64,000 bases of DNA, taken from assembly GCF_001070855.1 (NCBI RefSeq), contig NZ_JVLH01000008.1, positions 1 through 64,000 of the forward strand, in the 5' to 3' direction. The stretch is from Trueperella pyogenes (GTDB lineage: Bacteria > Actinomycetota > Actinomycetes > Actinomycetales > Actinomycetaceae). Under the pieces are notes generated by a model. It saw only the letters and a list, made by a program, of their open reading frames with translations, was not told the origin of the DNA and did no database searches. The position numbers and the translations under genes were made by a program. This document shows positions 1 to 9,496 of the stretch, one piece after another. Every line of letters starts with the position of its first letter. Positions within the stretch are counted from its first letter, which is position 1.

Positions 1-34
1 CCCCGCGGCTTTCACCGCTTAAAAGCGCTTAGAC

Positions 35-3000
35 TCAGTGCTTGGAGACACTCACAGCGAGCTTCTCCCCTGCCTCAACCGACACGGACAATGCCAGAGT
101 TTCGGAAGCAATCATGTCCTTCCAGGTCTCGACATCGCTCACATGCTCAGCCGGAACCGTCAGCGTCAGGTCGATGCGGTCCGCAATGTGCAGGCCAGCA
201 TTCTTACGCTCATCTTGGACGGCGCGAACGACATCGCGAGCGTAGCCCTCGGCCTCGAGCTCAGAGGTCAGCTCCGTATCGAGCACCACGAAGGTGCCCG
301 AGGGCAGAACATCAGCAACCTGTCCTTCAGCGGCGTCCACAGAAGTGGAAACGGAGAACATGTCACCGGTCAACACCAGCGGCTTCCCATCCAACTCAAC
401 GGAAGCGAAGCGGCACTCGCCGTCCACGACCTCCCACTCACCGGACTTCTGAGCCTTGAACAGCTGGCTCGTCAGCTTACGAACAGCCGGATCAAAGGCG
501 CGCGGGTTGAGCGAAAGCTCAGTGCGCACGCTCAGGCCCGAAGTTTCGGGAGAAGCGAAAACAACGGACTTGACGTTGACTTCGGAGGCAATAAGATCCG
601 CAAAGGGCTCCAGTTCCTTGTGGTGCTCAGAGACAACCTGCAAGGACGCCAAAGGCTGGCGAACACGCAGCTGGTGGGTCTTACGCAGAGCGTGAGCAGC
701 GGAGACGACGGAACGAACCTCGTCCATGGCCTCGACAAGCGCAGAGTCGGCCACGACCTCGGAAATCACGGGGAAGTCGACCAAGTGCACGGACTCTCCG
801 CCCGTCAGACCGCGCCAGATCTCCTCGGAAAGCAACGGCAGCAAGGGGGCTGCCAGCTCCATGAGGGTCACCAAAGCGGTGTAGAGAGCATCGAATGCTG
901 CACTGTCCTCATCCCAGAAACGCTGGCGCTGAGTACGCACGTACCAGTTGGTCAGAACATCCAGGTAGTCACGGATCGCGTCACAGGCACCGGCAACGTC
1001 ATAGGCGTCTAGGGCATCGCGAGTATCCTCAGCCAAGGATCGCGTGTGAGCGAGCAGGTAGCGATCCATCTGGGGCAGCGCACCGACAACTGCCTGGTCC
1101 GATAGGTCAAGGCGCTTGGCCTCGTAGCCCGCTCCCCCGTTGCAGGCACCGGCGTAGAGCGTGAAGAAGTAGTAGGTGTTCCAAATAGGCAGGAGCACCT
1201 GACGAACCGTGTCACGGATCGACTCTTCCTTGACCATGAGGTTTCCACCGCGCACGACCGGGCTGGACATGAGGAACCAACGCATGGCATCGGAACCATA
1301 CTTGTTGAAGACCTCGGCCACATCCGGGTAGTTACGTAGGGACTTGCTCATCTTCAGGCCGTCGTCACCCAGAACAATGCCGTGGGAGACGCAGGAGCGG
1401 AAAGCCGGGCGATCGAAGAGCGCGGTCGCAAGGACGTGCAGCGTATAGAACCAGCCGCGCGTCTGACCGATGTACTCGACAATGAAGTCGCCCGGGTAGT
1501 GGTTCTCGAACCACTCCTGGTTCTCGAAGGGGTAGTGAACCTGCGCGAAGGGCATGGATCCCGACTCAAACCAGCAGTCGAAGACATCGGAAATACGGCG
1601 CATCGTCGACTTGCCCGTCGGATCATCCGGGTTCGGGCGAGTGAGCGAATCAATGAAGGGACGGTGGAAGTCCGTGACCTTCACGCCGAAATCGGCCTCC
1701 AACTCTGCAACCGAGCCATAAACATCGGTGCGCGGATAGGCCGGATCATCCGATACCCACACGGGGATCGGCGCACCCCAGAAGCGGTTACGCGAAATCG
1801 ACCAGTCACGAGCGCCCTCCAGCCACTTGCCGAAGATACCGTCCTTAATGTGGGCAGGGGTCCACGTGATCTCTTGGTTGAGCTCCACCATGCGATTGCG
1901 GATCTCGGTCACGCGCACGAACCATGAGGACACGGCCTTGTACATGAGGGGCTTGCGGCAGCGCCAGCAGTGCGGGTAGGAGTGGACGTAGGACTTTTCG
2001 CGAACCAGCACGGCGCGGATTTCGGGCGCGCGGCGCGCGATTGGTCCGCCCTGCTCACGCAGGTCTGCCACGACGTAGCGGTTCGCATCGAAGATCTGCA
2101 TGCCCTCGTAATCGGGGACCTCCGAGGTGAAAACACCGCCCTCATCAATGGGCAGCACCACGCCGATACCGTATTCCATACAGGTCCACATATCGTCTTC
2201 ACCGAATGCGGGAGCCTGGTGGACGAGGCCGGTACCATCCGTAGTCGTCACGTAGTCAGCGGCAATGATCGACCAGCCGTTCGGGCCGGGGGCACCGCCC
2301 TCTGCACGACGCTCGGGAGTATCAAAGAAGTCGTAGATCGGGTGGTAGTGCAGACCGACCAGTTCCGAGCCCTTATAGGTGGCGACGACCTGCGGGTCTT
2401 CGCCCAGTTCCTTGGCATAAGCACTGATCAGGTCAGAGGCGATCAGAACACGCTCGCCGGCAAGGACGCCCTCATGATCTGGCGCAACCTGAACCAGGGC
2501 GTAGTCGATCTGCGGACCGACAGCGATGGCCGAGTTCGAAGGAAGAGTCCACGGCGTGGTCGTCCAGATCAGTGCCAATTCGGGACGCTCGGAATCTTCG
2601 CGCAGCTTCTTTTCCAAGCGCAGGCCGACAGTCACGGTGTTATCAGTGCGATCCTGATACACATCGTCATCCATCTTGAGCTCGTGGTTGCTCAAGGGAG
2701 TGCGGTCATGCCAGCAGTACGGCAACACGCGGTACCCCTGGTAGGCAAGGCCCTTGTCATAAAGCTGCTTGAATGCCCACAAGACCGATTCCGTGTAGGA
2801 CATATCCAAGGTCTTGTAGTCGTTATCAAAATCGACCCAACGAGCCTGGCGAGTAACGTACTCTTCCCATTCCTTGGTGTAGCGAAGCACGGAAGAACGG
2901 CAAGCTGCATTGAAGGCCTCGATACCGATTCCACCGGGTCGCGTGATCTCGGTGACGTCTTCGATTCCCAGCTGACGCTGCGCTTCAAGCTCTGCGGGCA

Positions 3001-3310
3001 GACCGTGGGTATCCCAACCGAAACGGCGCTCAACGTGGTGTCCGAGCATGGTCTGGTAGCGACCGACAACGTCCTTGATGTAGCCGGTCAGAAGGTGACC
3101 GTAGTGCGGGAGGCCGTTTGCAAAAGGCGGGCCGTCGTAGAACACGAATTCGTTCTGACCACCCTTACCGGCGGGACGGCGGGTAATGGATTTACGGAAG
3201 GTGTCATCAGCGGCCCAGAAAGCCAGGGTCTGTCCTTCCATCTGAGGGAAGGACGGGCTTGGATCCACTTGCTCATCGCGATGGCGCGGGTAGAAGCCGT
3301 GCTTCGTCAT
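35..3310 (-). CDS. ileS: isoleucyl-tRNA synthetase
   Basis: Charges tRNA-Ile with isoleucine in the cytoplasm. The 1091-residue protein has the class I signatures HYGH (residues 69-72) and KMSKS (653-657). Its size and motifs such as GWDTHGLP point to the eukaryote-like type of IleS common in actinobacteria, which in other species is often naturally tolerant to mupirocin (family knowledge, not shown here). The ATG at 3310 was chosen because AAGGACGA lies just upstream. A longer open frame to 3406 runs through the T-box RNA leader and is not coding. The gene is transcribed alone, divergent from the metal permease operon. Confidence 0.97.
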   Translation of the reverse strand: MTKHGFYPRHRDEQVDPSPSFPQMEGQTLAFWAADDTFRKSITRRPAGKGGQNEFVFYDGPPFANGLPHYGHLLTGYIKDVVGRYQTMLGHHVERRFGWDTHGLPAELEAQRQLGIEDVTEITRPGGIGIEAFNAACRSSVLRYTKEWEEYVTRQARWVDFDNDYKTLDMSYTESVLWAFKQLYDKGLAYQGYRVLPYCWHDRTPLSNHELKMDDDVYQDRTDNTVTVGLRLEKKLREDSERPELALIWTTTPWTLPSNSAIAVGPQIDYALVQVAPDHEGVLAGERVLIASDLISAYAKELGEDPQVVATYKGSELVGLHYHPIYDFFDTPERRAEGGAPGPNGWSIIAADYVTTTDGTGLVHQAPAFGEDDMWTCMEYGIGVVLPIDEGGVFTSEVPDYEGMQIFDANRYVVADLREQGGPIARRAPEIRAVLVREKSYVHSYPHCWRCRKPLMYKAVSSWFVRVTEIRNRMVELNQEITWTPAHIKDGIFGKWLEGARDWSISRNRFWGAPIPVWVSDDPAYPRTDVYGSVAELEADFGVKVTDFHRPFIDSLTRPNPDDPTGKSTMRRISDVFDCWFESGSMPFAQVHYPFENQEWFENHYPGDFIVEYIGQTRGWFYTLHVLATALFDRPAFRSCVSHGIVLGDDGLKMSKSLRNYPDVAEVFNKYGSDAMRWFLMSSPVVRGGNLMVKEESIRDTVRQVLLPIWNTYYFFTLYAGACNGGAGYEAKRLDLSDQAVVGALPQMDRYLLAHTRSLAEDTRDALDAYDVAGACDAIRDYLDVLTNWYVRTQRQRFWDEDSAAFDALYTALVTLMELAAPLLPLLSEEIWRGLTGGESVHLVDFPVISEVVADSALVEAMDEVRSVVSAAHALRKTHQLRVRQPLASLQVVSEHHKELEPFADLIASEVNVKSVVFASPETSGLSVRTELSLNPRAFDPAVRKLTSQLFKAQKSGEWEVVDGECRFASVELDGKPLVLTGDMFSVSTSVDAAEGQVADVLPSGTFVVLDTELTSELEAEGYARDVVRAVQDERKNAGLHIADRIDLTLTVPAEHVSDVETWKDMIASETLALSVSVEAGEKLAVSVSKH

Positions 3311-3313
3311 GTT

Positions 3314-3509
3314 TCGTCCTTGTGTCGCAGGTCCACAGGGACGAGGATCAGCGTTGCCGATTCCCGCGGTACCACCCCGCTTGCTACGCGCTGCGTAGCC
3401 GCTCATTAACAGCTGTGACGGGCTTACCCGTTCGGTTCTACTGGGACGCTGTGAATTACCGCGCCCGTTCTTCCGAATGCTCCCCGGTGATTCCTACAGA
3501 TGTAGCCGG
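3314..3509 (-). promoter_or_regulatory. T-box riboswitch of ileS, ultrashort stem I, translational type
   Basis: Read on the minus strand, the leader holds a short stem I: CCGG at 3509-3506 pairs with CCGG at 3487-3484, enclosing a CUAC/GUAG hairpin. The Ile specifier AUC sits at 3491-3489 in the internal loop. Downstream is the T-box sequence GGGTGGTACCGCGG (3377-3364); its UGGU can pair with the ACCA end of uncharged tRNA-Ile. TCGTCC (3344-3339) can pair with GGACGA (3319-3314), which contains the Shine-Dalgarno sequence, and no U-run follows. This is the translational T-box design known for actinobacterial ileS: uncharged tRNA-Ile should free the ribosome binding site. Confidence 0.92.
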
Positions 3510-3641
3510 ATCAACACCTGTTCCAGTCTACGCAAGTCGTGCACACATGGCATGTTCATCTCGCTGTCGGCACAAAAATGAGATCAGCATCGCGATAGAG
3601 TTAACGATGTATGCACAGCCACGCAACAAGGAAGGAGGCAC

Positions 3642-4655
3642 ATGGACATTTCCCGACCTTCGACGGCCGTTACAGCGGTTGTATGCCTTGCTTTGGTGTG
3701 TGCCTACCGCTTTCAAGAGGCATTGACTGCTGCGGGGATCCCAATTTCCCGCATGATTGCAATCTTTTCGGGGATCACCCTTCAGTCTTTACCTTTCTTA
3801 GCCATCAGCTCCCTCATTGCCGCTGCGATTGAGGTGTTTCTTTCCCCTCGCCAGCTTGCGCGCCTCTTCCCACGAGGCCGCATTGCCGGTTGCGTCATTG
3901 CTTTCGCCTATTCCGCGCTTCTTCCCGTCTGCGATTGTTCAACCGTTCCTCTTGTACGTACCCTGCTGCGCAGAGGCGTTCCTCCGCGCACTGTTTTCAT
4001 CATTCTTTTTGCGGCGCCATCCATCAACCCGCTTGTCTTGTTTTCAACGTGGTACGCCTTTGGCCCATCACTGAAAGCGGTATCGCTCCGCGTGACGGCA
4101 GCCGTCATCTGCACCATGACAATTGCTCTTTTACTCAGCATCCGTATGCCGTCTCTGACGGCGGTTTTGCGTCAGAGCGATTCGGACGACTCCTGTGAGT
4201 GTTCACATGGTTGCGGAGCCCACGCGGCGCACGCTACGCGAGGGCGCTTTTCTTCATTTTCTTCCGCGTCTGCCTCAGCCTTCCTGCGCGTCGTGCCCTA
4301 TATGTTGATCGGAGCCGCGCTCTCCAGCCTCATCCAAGGGCTTCTCCCTGCTGGGTTTATCACGGGACATACTTCCTCATATGTCTCCATTGCCGTCGCA
4401 ATGTTGATGGCTTTTGTTCTCTCTCAGTGTTCATCATCCGATGCGATCGTGGCGCGGAGCATGACAAGTTTGCTTCCCCCCGGCGCGCTCATGACATTCA
4501 TGCTCATGGGCCCCATGCTTGATGTGAAGAACGTCTTCATGTTGTCAGCCGTTTTCTCGACGCGCTTTACTCTTCGTATCTGCGCAACCATCACCGCAGT
4601 TGTTGCGCTGGCCGGTCTTGTCTTGACCTGGTGGGGCTTGGGAGGTGCATTGTGA
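3642..4655 (+). CDS. permease of the DUF318/ArsP-like (SO_0444/YcgR) family
   Basis: A 337-residue polytopic membrane protein with about eight hydrophobic segments in two blocks. Each block carries a family motif: PVCDCSTVPL with the following APSINPLV, and SQCSSSDAIV. The central loop has a Cys/His-rich run (CECSHGCGAHAAHA) that looks metal binding. Relatives are proposed metal or metalloid efflux permeases that work with the partner encoded next; the substrate is not known from sequence. The ATG follows AAGGAAGGAGG with good spacing. The stop overlaps the start of the next gene. No convincing operator was found in the upstream gap to the ileS leader. Confidence 0.8.
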   Translation: MDISRPSTAVTAVVCLALVCAYRFQEALTAAGIPISRMIAIFSGITLQSLPFLAISSLIAAAIEVFLSPRQLARLFPRGRIAGCVIAFAYSALLPVCDCSTVPLVRTLLRRGVPPRTVFIILFAAPSINPLVLFSTWYAFGPSLKAVSLRVTAAVICTMTIALLLSIRMPSLTAVLRQSDSDDSCECSHGCGAHAAHATRGRFSSFSSASASAFLRVVPYMLIGAALSSLIQGLLPAGFITGHTSSYVSIAVAMLMAFVLSQCSSSDAIVARSMTSLLPPGALMTFMLMGPMLDVKNVFMLSAVFSTRFTLRICATITAVVALAGLVLTWWGLGGAL

Positions 4656-5383
4656 GAACACGCGCTTTGATCTTTGTCCTGGCTGCAGTGAGCTTAGGCT
4701 TCCTCTTCCTTTCGAGGCGATGGGTCTATTTCTTCCCGCCTCGTTTCCTTCCACTCATCATTTTCTTGTGTGTCGTCTTCGCCGTGTGGGCCGTTGTCGA
4801 CCTTTTTGCACGTCGGCAGGAAAAACATACTCACCGAACACGCGCGAATGCGGTATATCTTCTCATCCCTGTCATTGCATGGTGCTTGCCTTTTTCTCTG
4901 GCCCCCTCGAGTTTCCTTGGGTCAACGAGCTCAGCGAGTGCTATTTCACCGACGCCCATCCCTTCATCTTCAGATGTTTCTTCCGCAGCACAGTTCCACG
5001 CCGACCGCGTGATCGACACGAACAATTACTACGAGAGCGTCATCGATATGGTGACCCACCCCGATCAGTGGGATGGCAAAACAATCGAGGTATCTGGCTT
5101 CGTTTTACCCAAAGACAAAGCCTCCTCGGAGGCAGGGATGCCGCCATTCGGTCCAGATGACAGCTTCGGCTTATCCCGGATGACCATGTGGTGCTGCGCA
5201 GCCGATGCTTACGCCTTGGGTTTTGCCGTGAATAACACAACCTCATTCGCGCCGCAGGCTGATCAATGGGTTCGCATCCAAGGAACCTTGGAAGTTCGTA
5301 ATTCAAAAGCTCTCTATCTGAAAGCGACGAGCATTACTCCGATTAAACCGCCCGATACCCCCTTCGTCTACGAAAAGAAGTAG
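4652..5383 (+). CDS. TIGR03943-family putative permease subunit (YcgQ-like)
   Basis: A 243-residue protein with two N-terminal pairs of hydrophobic segments, then a soluble domain with the family motif R-x-x-x-W-CCAADA near residues 180-190. In other bacteria this family is encoded next to DUF318 permeases and is taken as its partner subunit. The GTG at 4652 was chosen because GGAGG stands seven bases upstream and it overlaps the previous stop as GTGA; an in-frame GTG at 4631 has no ribosome binding site. Translational coupling suggests a fixed complex. Role in metal handling is inferred. Confidence 0.78.
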   Translation: MRTRALIFVLAAVSLGFLFLSRRWVYFFPPRFLPLIIFLCVVFAVWAVVDLFARRQEKHTHRTRANAVYLLIPVIAWCLPFSLAPSSFLGSTSSASAISPTPIPSSSDVSSAAQFHADRVIDTNNYYESVIDMVTHPDQWDGKTIEVSGFVLPKDKASSEAGMPPFGPDDSFGLSRMTMWCCAADAYALGFAVNNTTSFAPQADQWVRIQGTLEVRNSKALYLKATSITPIKPPDTPFVYEKK

Positions 5384-5419
5384 GGGTGCCCAGACGCCAT
5401 GGCGGCGACGAGCACCCCT
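5382..5419. terminator. hairpin between convergent genes
   Basis: AGGGGTGC (5382-5389) pairs with GCACCCCT (5412-5419), with a GCCATGGC palindrome in the loop. It overlaps the stop codon of the plus-strand gene and lies just beyond the end of the minus-strand gene. No strong U-run follows on either strand, so termination is inferred from position and structure. Confidence 0.5.
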
Positions 5420-5434
5420 ACCAGGAGTTCCTCA

Positions 5435-6169
5435 TTACTTAGACGAGGAATCAGAATTCTGGGAGCCAGAGTTTTGAGAGGAATTCTCTGCTGCCTTCTT
5501 CTTTGCAGTTGAGTCCTCAGACCCCTTCTTCGAGGAGCCATTCTGAGCGCCGGGGCCACCCTGACCACCGGGCATACCTTGTCCGCCCGGGCCGCCCTGA
5601 CCACCGGGCATACCTTGTCCGCCCGGGCCGCCCTGACCGCCAGGCATCCCCTGCTGACCATTCTGTCCCTGCTGACCGCCAGGCATACCTTGCCCACCGG
5701 GGCCGCCCTGACCTTGCTGACCGCCGGGACCACCCTGACCGCCAGGCATACCCTGCTGACCATTCTGACCACCGGGCATACCTTGTCCGCCCGGGCCGCC
5801 CTGGCCTTGCTGACCTCCCGGACCGCCTTGGCCCGGCTGTCCGGGCACCGCCTGCGATTGCTGCGTCGGAGCCGGAGAGGCCACCGAACTTGTTGCCCAA
5901 CCTGCGCCAAAACCTGCAACCAAGAAAGCCGCTGCAGCACCGGCGGCTACTGCCTTCTTCTTCCACGAGGGCTTTGCTGAGGCCTCGCGAGAGACAACCT
6001 CATCAGCGGGAAGCCAAGCACCTTCATAGGTTCCATCTTCCTTCTGATAGGCCACGTTCACATAGGTCGTCTTGTCGGCATGAGCATCACGTGCCTGTGC
6101 ATCCTGGGCCTGAGTCTCGATGACTCGAGTCTCGTCCAGGTGGTCCTTGTTCATATCTTCTGCACTCAT
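5435..6169 (-). CDS. membrane-anchored Gly/Pro/Gln-repeat protein, function unknown
   Basis: A 244-residue protein. Residues 1-70 are acidic and polar, with a segment (YVNVAYQKEDGTYEGAW) that could be a small folded unit. A Lys-rich stop-transfer signal (SWKKK) precedes one hydrophobic segment at about 73-95. The rest is low-complexity: repeats of GQGGPGGQGMPGG type, then a Ser/Asn/Lys tail. The topology suggests a short cytoplasmic head, a membrane anchor and a long flexible exported tail. Gly at nearly every third position recalls collagen, but the register breaks often. The ATG at 6169 follows AAGGAACG; an extension to 6325 has no support. Confidence 0.7.
   Translation of the reverse strand: MSAEDMNKDHLDETRVIETQAQDAQARDAHADKTTYVNVAYQKEDGTYEGAWLPADEVVSREASAKPSWKKKAVAAGAAAAFLVAGFGAGWATSSVASPAPTQQSQAVPGQPGQGGPGGQQGQGGPGGQGMPGGQNGQQGMPGGQGGPGGQQGQGGPGGQGMPGGQQGQNGQQGMPGGQGGPGGQGMPGGQGGPGGQGMPGGQGGPGAQNGSSKKGSEDSTAKKKAAENSSQNSGSQNSDSSSK
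5545..5848. repeat. in-frame minisatellite with 36-bp units
   Basis: A 36-bp unit occurs three times without a mismatch: 5561-5596, 5597-5632 (direct tandem) and 5765-5800. Degenerate copies fill the space between. Each unit encodes 12 residues, so changes in copy number keep the reading frame. There are no spacers of varied sequence. Confidence 0.85.
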
Positions 6170-6426
6170 GTGCGTTCCTTTCCTCTGGGGCATCCGCCCT
6201 GTTGTCTTGGTCTTCAAGGTATGGACCACCTCTATGTCTGTTTTATGTTGCACCTGAGGTTTTCCTGTGAGGAGGGAGAGATTTTTTATGACACAGCTCA
6301 CAGAAATTAATTTTGTCCACGCCACCGCCCAAAATTCACTCGGCGATAGCGTGTAAGTGCCTCAAAGATGAGGCATCACGGATCAATCCGATGAGTTCAT
6401 TCCTCTCCCCTTTTAGGACGGATCTC
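6170..6426. other. divergent intergenic region with a small inverted repeat
   Basis: This region separates the repeat-protein gene from the sugar-porter gene and should carry both promoters. The clearest structure is the perfect inverted repeat TGCCTCA-AAGA-TGAGGCA at 6358-6375, followed by CGGATCAATCCG. These could be an operator or a leader hairpin for the sugar porter operon. I cannot assign -35/-10 elements with confidence. Confidence 0.35.
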
Positions 6427-7887
6427 ATGTCAACCTCACGTACGGCAGTTCCGTTGACCGAAGCCCAACGTCGGGCGCGGAAATACGCCACTTTCCTTGC
6501 ACTCATTGCAACCTTGGGCCCCTTCTTCTACGGATTCGAAGGAATGGTCCTTAACGCCGCAATTAAAGCCGTCGGCACCACCTTCCACCTCGGCCCATTC
6601 CTGCAGGGCGTTGCCGGCGCAGCCGGTGTTATCGGCGGCCTTATTGGCGCACTTGGAGCGGGACGCATTTCCGACAAGATCGGGCGTAAAACAACCCTGA
6701 TGTGGGTTGGTCCCTTCCTTCTCTTCGAAGCACTCCTTGGCCCCCTCTCCCCGCTTTTGGGAGGCTTTGGATACCCCTTCCTTCTCCTCACCCGCATTGT
6801 CGGCGGCATTGGTTTTGGCGCAGCAACCACCGTTGCACCCGGGTACGTCGCAGAAATTGCACCGGCTGACATCCGAGGCCGCCTGATTGGCTTCCGTCAG
6901 CTGGCCATCATCCTCGGTCTTTTCTTCGCCGGCCTCATCAATATGGGGGTCGTACGCCTGACCGGTGGCGCAGCCAAGCCCGCCTTCTGGGGACTGCAGA
7001 CTTGGCAGGTGCTTTTCGCATGCCTCATCATCCCCGCTCTCCTCTTCGTCATCTTTACGGCACAGATTCCAGAGTCGCCTCGTTACCTGGTTTCGGTCGG
7101 AAAGACCGCAGAAGCTGGGGCTGTCCTTGCAAAGGTCAGCGGTGAAGACGATCCCGCAGCACGCGTCAAGGCAATCGCCGCTTCAATGGAAGAGACTGGC
7201 GGACGCAAGCTCAGCATTAGCGAAATCTTCTCCTCGAAGTGGCGCGGGCTGGTCCTGGTTGGCATGATGATCGCCGCATTCCAACAGCTCACGGGCATCA
7301 ACGGCGTCTTCTTCTACTCAAACTCGCTCTTCGCAGCAGTTGGATTCAACGAATCGATGGCACTGCAACAGACCCTGCTCATCACGGGCTTTAAGATCGT
7401 CGGTGTTGTCTCCGGCATCCTTCTTGTCGACCATGTGGGACGCAAGCGGATGCTGATCTACGGAGGCACCCTGATCTTCGTATCCCTTGGAGTCGTTGCA
7501 ACCGTCTTCACCCTGGCACCCGTTGTCGATGGAAAGCCCGACGTTGCAGACAACCCGGTCTTGGCATTCCTCGCCGTCGCAGCACTGTGCACCTTCCTGC
7601 TGGGCTTCACTTCCTCGTGGGGACCGATCTTCTCGATCGTCATGGGTGAAATGTTCCCCAATTCGATTCGCGGTGGCGCAATGTCCATGGCCTCGGGAGC
7701 AGACTTCTTCGTCAACTTCCTTGTCGTTTTGCTCTTCCCATTCCTGATCTCGTGGTCGCCGGCCGGCACTTACTGGATTTACTGCGCATTTGGTGTCTTG
7801 GCAGTCATCTTCACCGCAAAGTATCTGAAGGAGACCACTGGTACCGAACTCGAAGATATGGACAAACTCGCTGCTTCCAAGAAGTGA
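6427..7887 (+). CDS. MFS sugar porter (XylE/IolT-like)
   Basis: A 486-residue, twelve-helix major facilitator of the sugar porter family. Visible signatures are GRISDKIGRK after helix 2, PESPRYL before the central loop, QQLTGINGVFFYS in helix 7 and GRKR after helix 8. It should import a sugar with protons or sodium. The ATG at 6427 follows AGGACGG; upstream in-frame ATGs lack support. Ten bases separate it from the sulfatase gene, so the two are probably co-transcribed, and the substrate may be a sulfated monosaccharide or its sugar (inference). Confidence 0.87.
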   Translation: MSTSRTAVPLTEAQRRARKYATFLALIATLGPFFYGFEGMVLNAAIKAVGTTFHLGPFLQGVAGAAGVIGGLIGALGAGRISDKIGRKTTLMWVGPFLLFEALLGPLSPLLGGFGYPFLLLTRIVGGIGFGAATTVAPGYVAEIAPADIRGRLIGFRQLAIILGLFFAGLINMGVVRLTGGAAKPAFWGLQTWQVLFACLIIPALLFVIFTAQIPESPRYLVSVGKTAEAGAVLAKVSGEDDPAARVKAIAASMEETGGRKLSISEIFSSKWRGLVLVGMMIAAFQQLTGINGVFFYSNSLFAAVGFNESMALQQTLLITGFKIVGVVSGILLVDHVGRKRMLIYGGTLIFVSLGVVATVFTLAPVVDGKPDVADNPVLAFLAVAALCTFLLGFTSSWGPIFSIVMGEMFPNSIRGGAMSMASGADFFVNFLVVLLFPFLISWSPAGTYWIYCAFGVLAVIFTAKYLKETTGTELEDMDKLAASKK

Positions 7888-7897
7888 AAGGACCATC

Positions 7898-9427
7898 ATG
7901 TCTGACACATACGAACGCTCCAGCGACATCCCGGATAATGTCCGCAATGTCCTAGTCATTATGACGGACCAGCATCGCACGGATACGATCGGCTGCCTAG
8001 GCAACCCTCACGCTCAAACCCCCGTCATTGACGAGATGGGACGCAACGGTTTCGCCTTCACCAACTGCTTTACTCCCACTGCGATCTGCACACCCGCACG
8101 CGCCTCACTGCTGACGGGAAAGCGCCCCGGAAAGCACCTGGTGCTGGCCAATCCTGAATGGAACATTGCCTACCAGACGATGATCCCTCTTGGTACTTGG
8201 ACCTACACTCAGGCACTTCGGGATGCTGGCTACAACGTTGGCATCGTCGGAAAGTATCACTGCGGGGCGAACCTCCCCGACAAGTTCGGTGCCGACGACG
8301 ACACCTATTGGGGCGCTGAAAACCCCGTTGCCAACGAAAAGTACGTCGCTTGGCTCAACGAACACGGCCTTCCACCAGTTCGCGCCCATGACTTCTGGCG
8401 AGGAAAGCTCCCAGGAGGCCGCGACGGACACATCATTGCAGCACGCCTCGAGCAACCAGAAGAAGCGACCTTCGAGCGTTTCTTGGCTGATCGCGCGATT
8501 GAGAAGCTTCGCGAATATGCAGCCGATTGGAAGGAAAACGGACAGCCTTTCAGCTTGGACGTCCACTTCTTTGGCCCGCATCTTCCCTACTTCCTCCCCG
8601 ATGAATGGTTCGATTTGATCGATCCGAACGATGTCACCTTGCCCGAAAACTTCGGTGACTCACTCATCGGTAAGCCGCAGATCCAGCAGAACTACGCGAC
8701 TTACTGGTCAACATCGTCCTTCGATAACGATCAGTGGAAGAAGCTCATCGCTGTCTACTGGGGATACGTGGCCATGATTGATTTCGAAATTGGTCGAATC
8801 ATGGATGTGGCGCGCGAACTGGGAATTCTCGATGACACCGCAGTCTTCTTCTGCGCAGACCACGGGGAATTCACCGGCTCCCACCGGCTGAATGACAAGG
8901 GACCGATGATGTACGACGACATCTACAACGTCCCCTTCATCGCACATATCCCCGGTGTTTCCGCGGTCGGCCAATCCGATGCCTTCGTGTCTTTGATTGA
9001 CCTTCCTGCAACTGTCCTCGACATCGCTGGACTTGACCCGGCATTGGTCGAAGACGGACGCTCGATCGTTGATCTCACGAGAGGCGAGGACGTGCCCGGT
9101 TGGCGTGAAGACATTGTCTGCGAATTCCACGGGCATCACTTCCCGCTGCAACAGCGAATGCTGCGCACAAAGGAATTCAAACTTGTCATCTCACCGGAGT
9201 CCATCAATGAGCTCTACGATTTGAGAGTTGATCCTGCAGAGATGAACAATGTATACACGGTGCCCGTCTACGACGACATTCGCCGTGAACTCGCAACGAA
9301 CCTATACCTCCAACTCCGCGAGCGCGGAGACCACTCCTTCGCGAAGTGGATGGCGGCCATGACGGATTTTGATATTCCGCTGGTCAACACCGCTCGAAGC
9401 GATCTCGACGAGGTCATGGGTAAGTAA
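7898..9427 (+). CDS. type I sulfatase, Cys-type, cytoplasmic
   Basis: Hydrolyses a sulfate ester. The 509-residue alkaline-phosphatase-fold protein has the sulfatase signature C-T-P-A-R at residues 64-68, where Cys64 is converted to formylglycine. Metal ligands are suggested at Asp24-Gln25 (MTDQHRTD) and Asp321-His322 (ADHGEF). There is no signal peptide, so it should act inside the cell on an imported substrate. Its maturase is encoded two genes downstream. Whether it is a sugar or choline-type sulfatase cannot be decided from the motifs; the linked sugar porter favours a sugar sulfate. ATG with AAAGGA upstream. Confidence 0.9.
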   Translation: MSDTYERSSDIPDNVRNVLVIMTDQHRTDTIGCLGNPHAQTPVIDEMGRNGFAFTNCFTPTAICTPARASLLTGKRPGKHLVLANPEWNIAYQTMIPLGTWTYTQALRDAGYNVGIVGKYHCGANLPDKFGADDDTYWGAENPVANEKYVAWLNEHGLPPVRAHDFWRGKLPGGRDGHIIAARLEQPEEATFERFLADRAIEKLREYAADWKENGQPFSLDVHFFGPHLPYFLPDEWFDLIDPNDVTLPENFGDSLIGKPQIQQNYATYWSTSSFDNDQWKKLIAVYWGYVAMIDFEIGRIMDVARELGILDDTAVFFCADHGEFTGSHRLNDKGPMMYDDIYNVPFIAHIPGVSAVGQSDAFVSLIDLPATVLDIAGLDPALVEDGRSIVDLTRGEDVPGWREDIVCEFHGHHFPLQQRMLRTKEFKLVISPESINELYDLRVDPAEMNNVYTVPVYDDIRRELATNLYLQLRERGDHSFAKWMAAMTDFDIPLVNTARSDLDEVMGK

Positions 9428-9437
9428 CACACCATCC

Positions 9438-9474
9438 GGTGTGGGCCTTCCGGGGCGTGCGGGAGGCCCACACC
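9438..9474 (+). other. perfect 11-bp intercistronic hairpin
   Basis: GGTGTGGGCCT (9438-9448) pairs fully with AGGCCCACACC (9464-9474). It follows the sulfatase stop and precedes the ROK gene by 22 bases. No U-run follows, so it may stabilise the upstream mRNA or terminate only in part, setting a lower level for the regulator and maturase. Confidence 0.7.
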
Positions 9475-9496
9475 ACACAACATCGAAGGAGAGGAC

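Noticed and set aside
3311-3406. 32-residue N-terminal extension of IleS
   Set aside because: It is the T-box RNA, including the conserved GGGTGGTACCGCGG, not coding sequence.
1970-3409. A 479-codon plus-strand frame opposite ileS
   Set aside because: It is an antisense shadow: ileS on the other strand has complete family motifs, and the plus-strand translation has no recognisable fold or ribosome binding site.
5561-5800. 36-bp repeats that could suggest a CRISPR array
   Set aside because: Two copies are directly adjacent with no spacer, the whole stretch is in one reading frame, and no cas genes are nearby.
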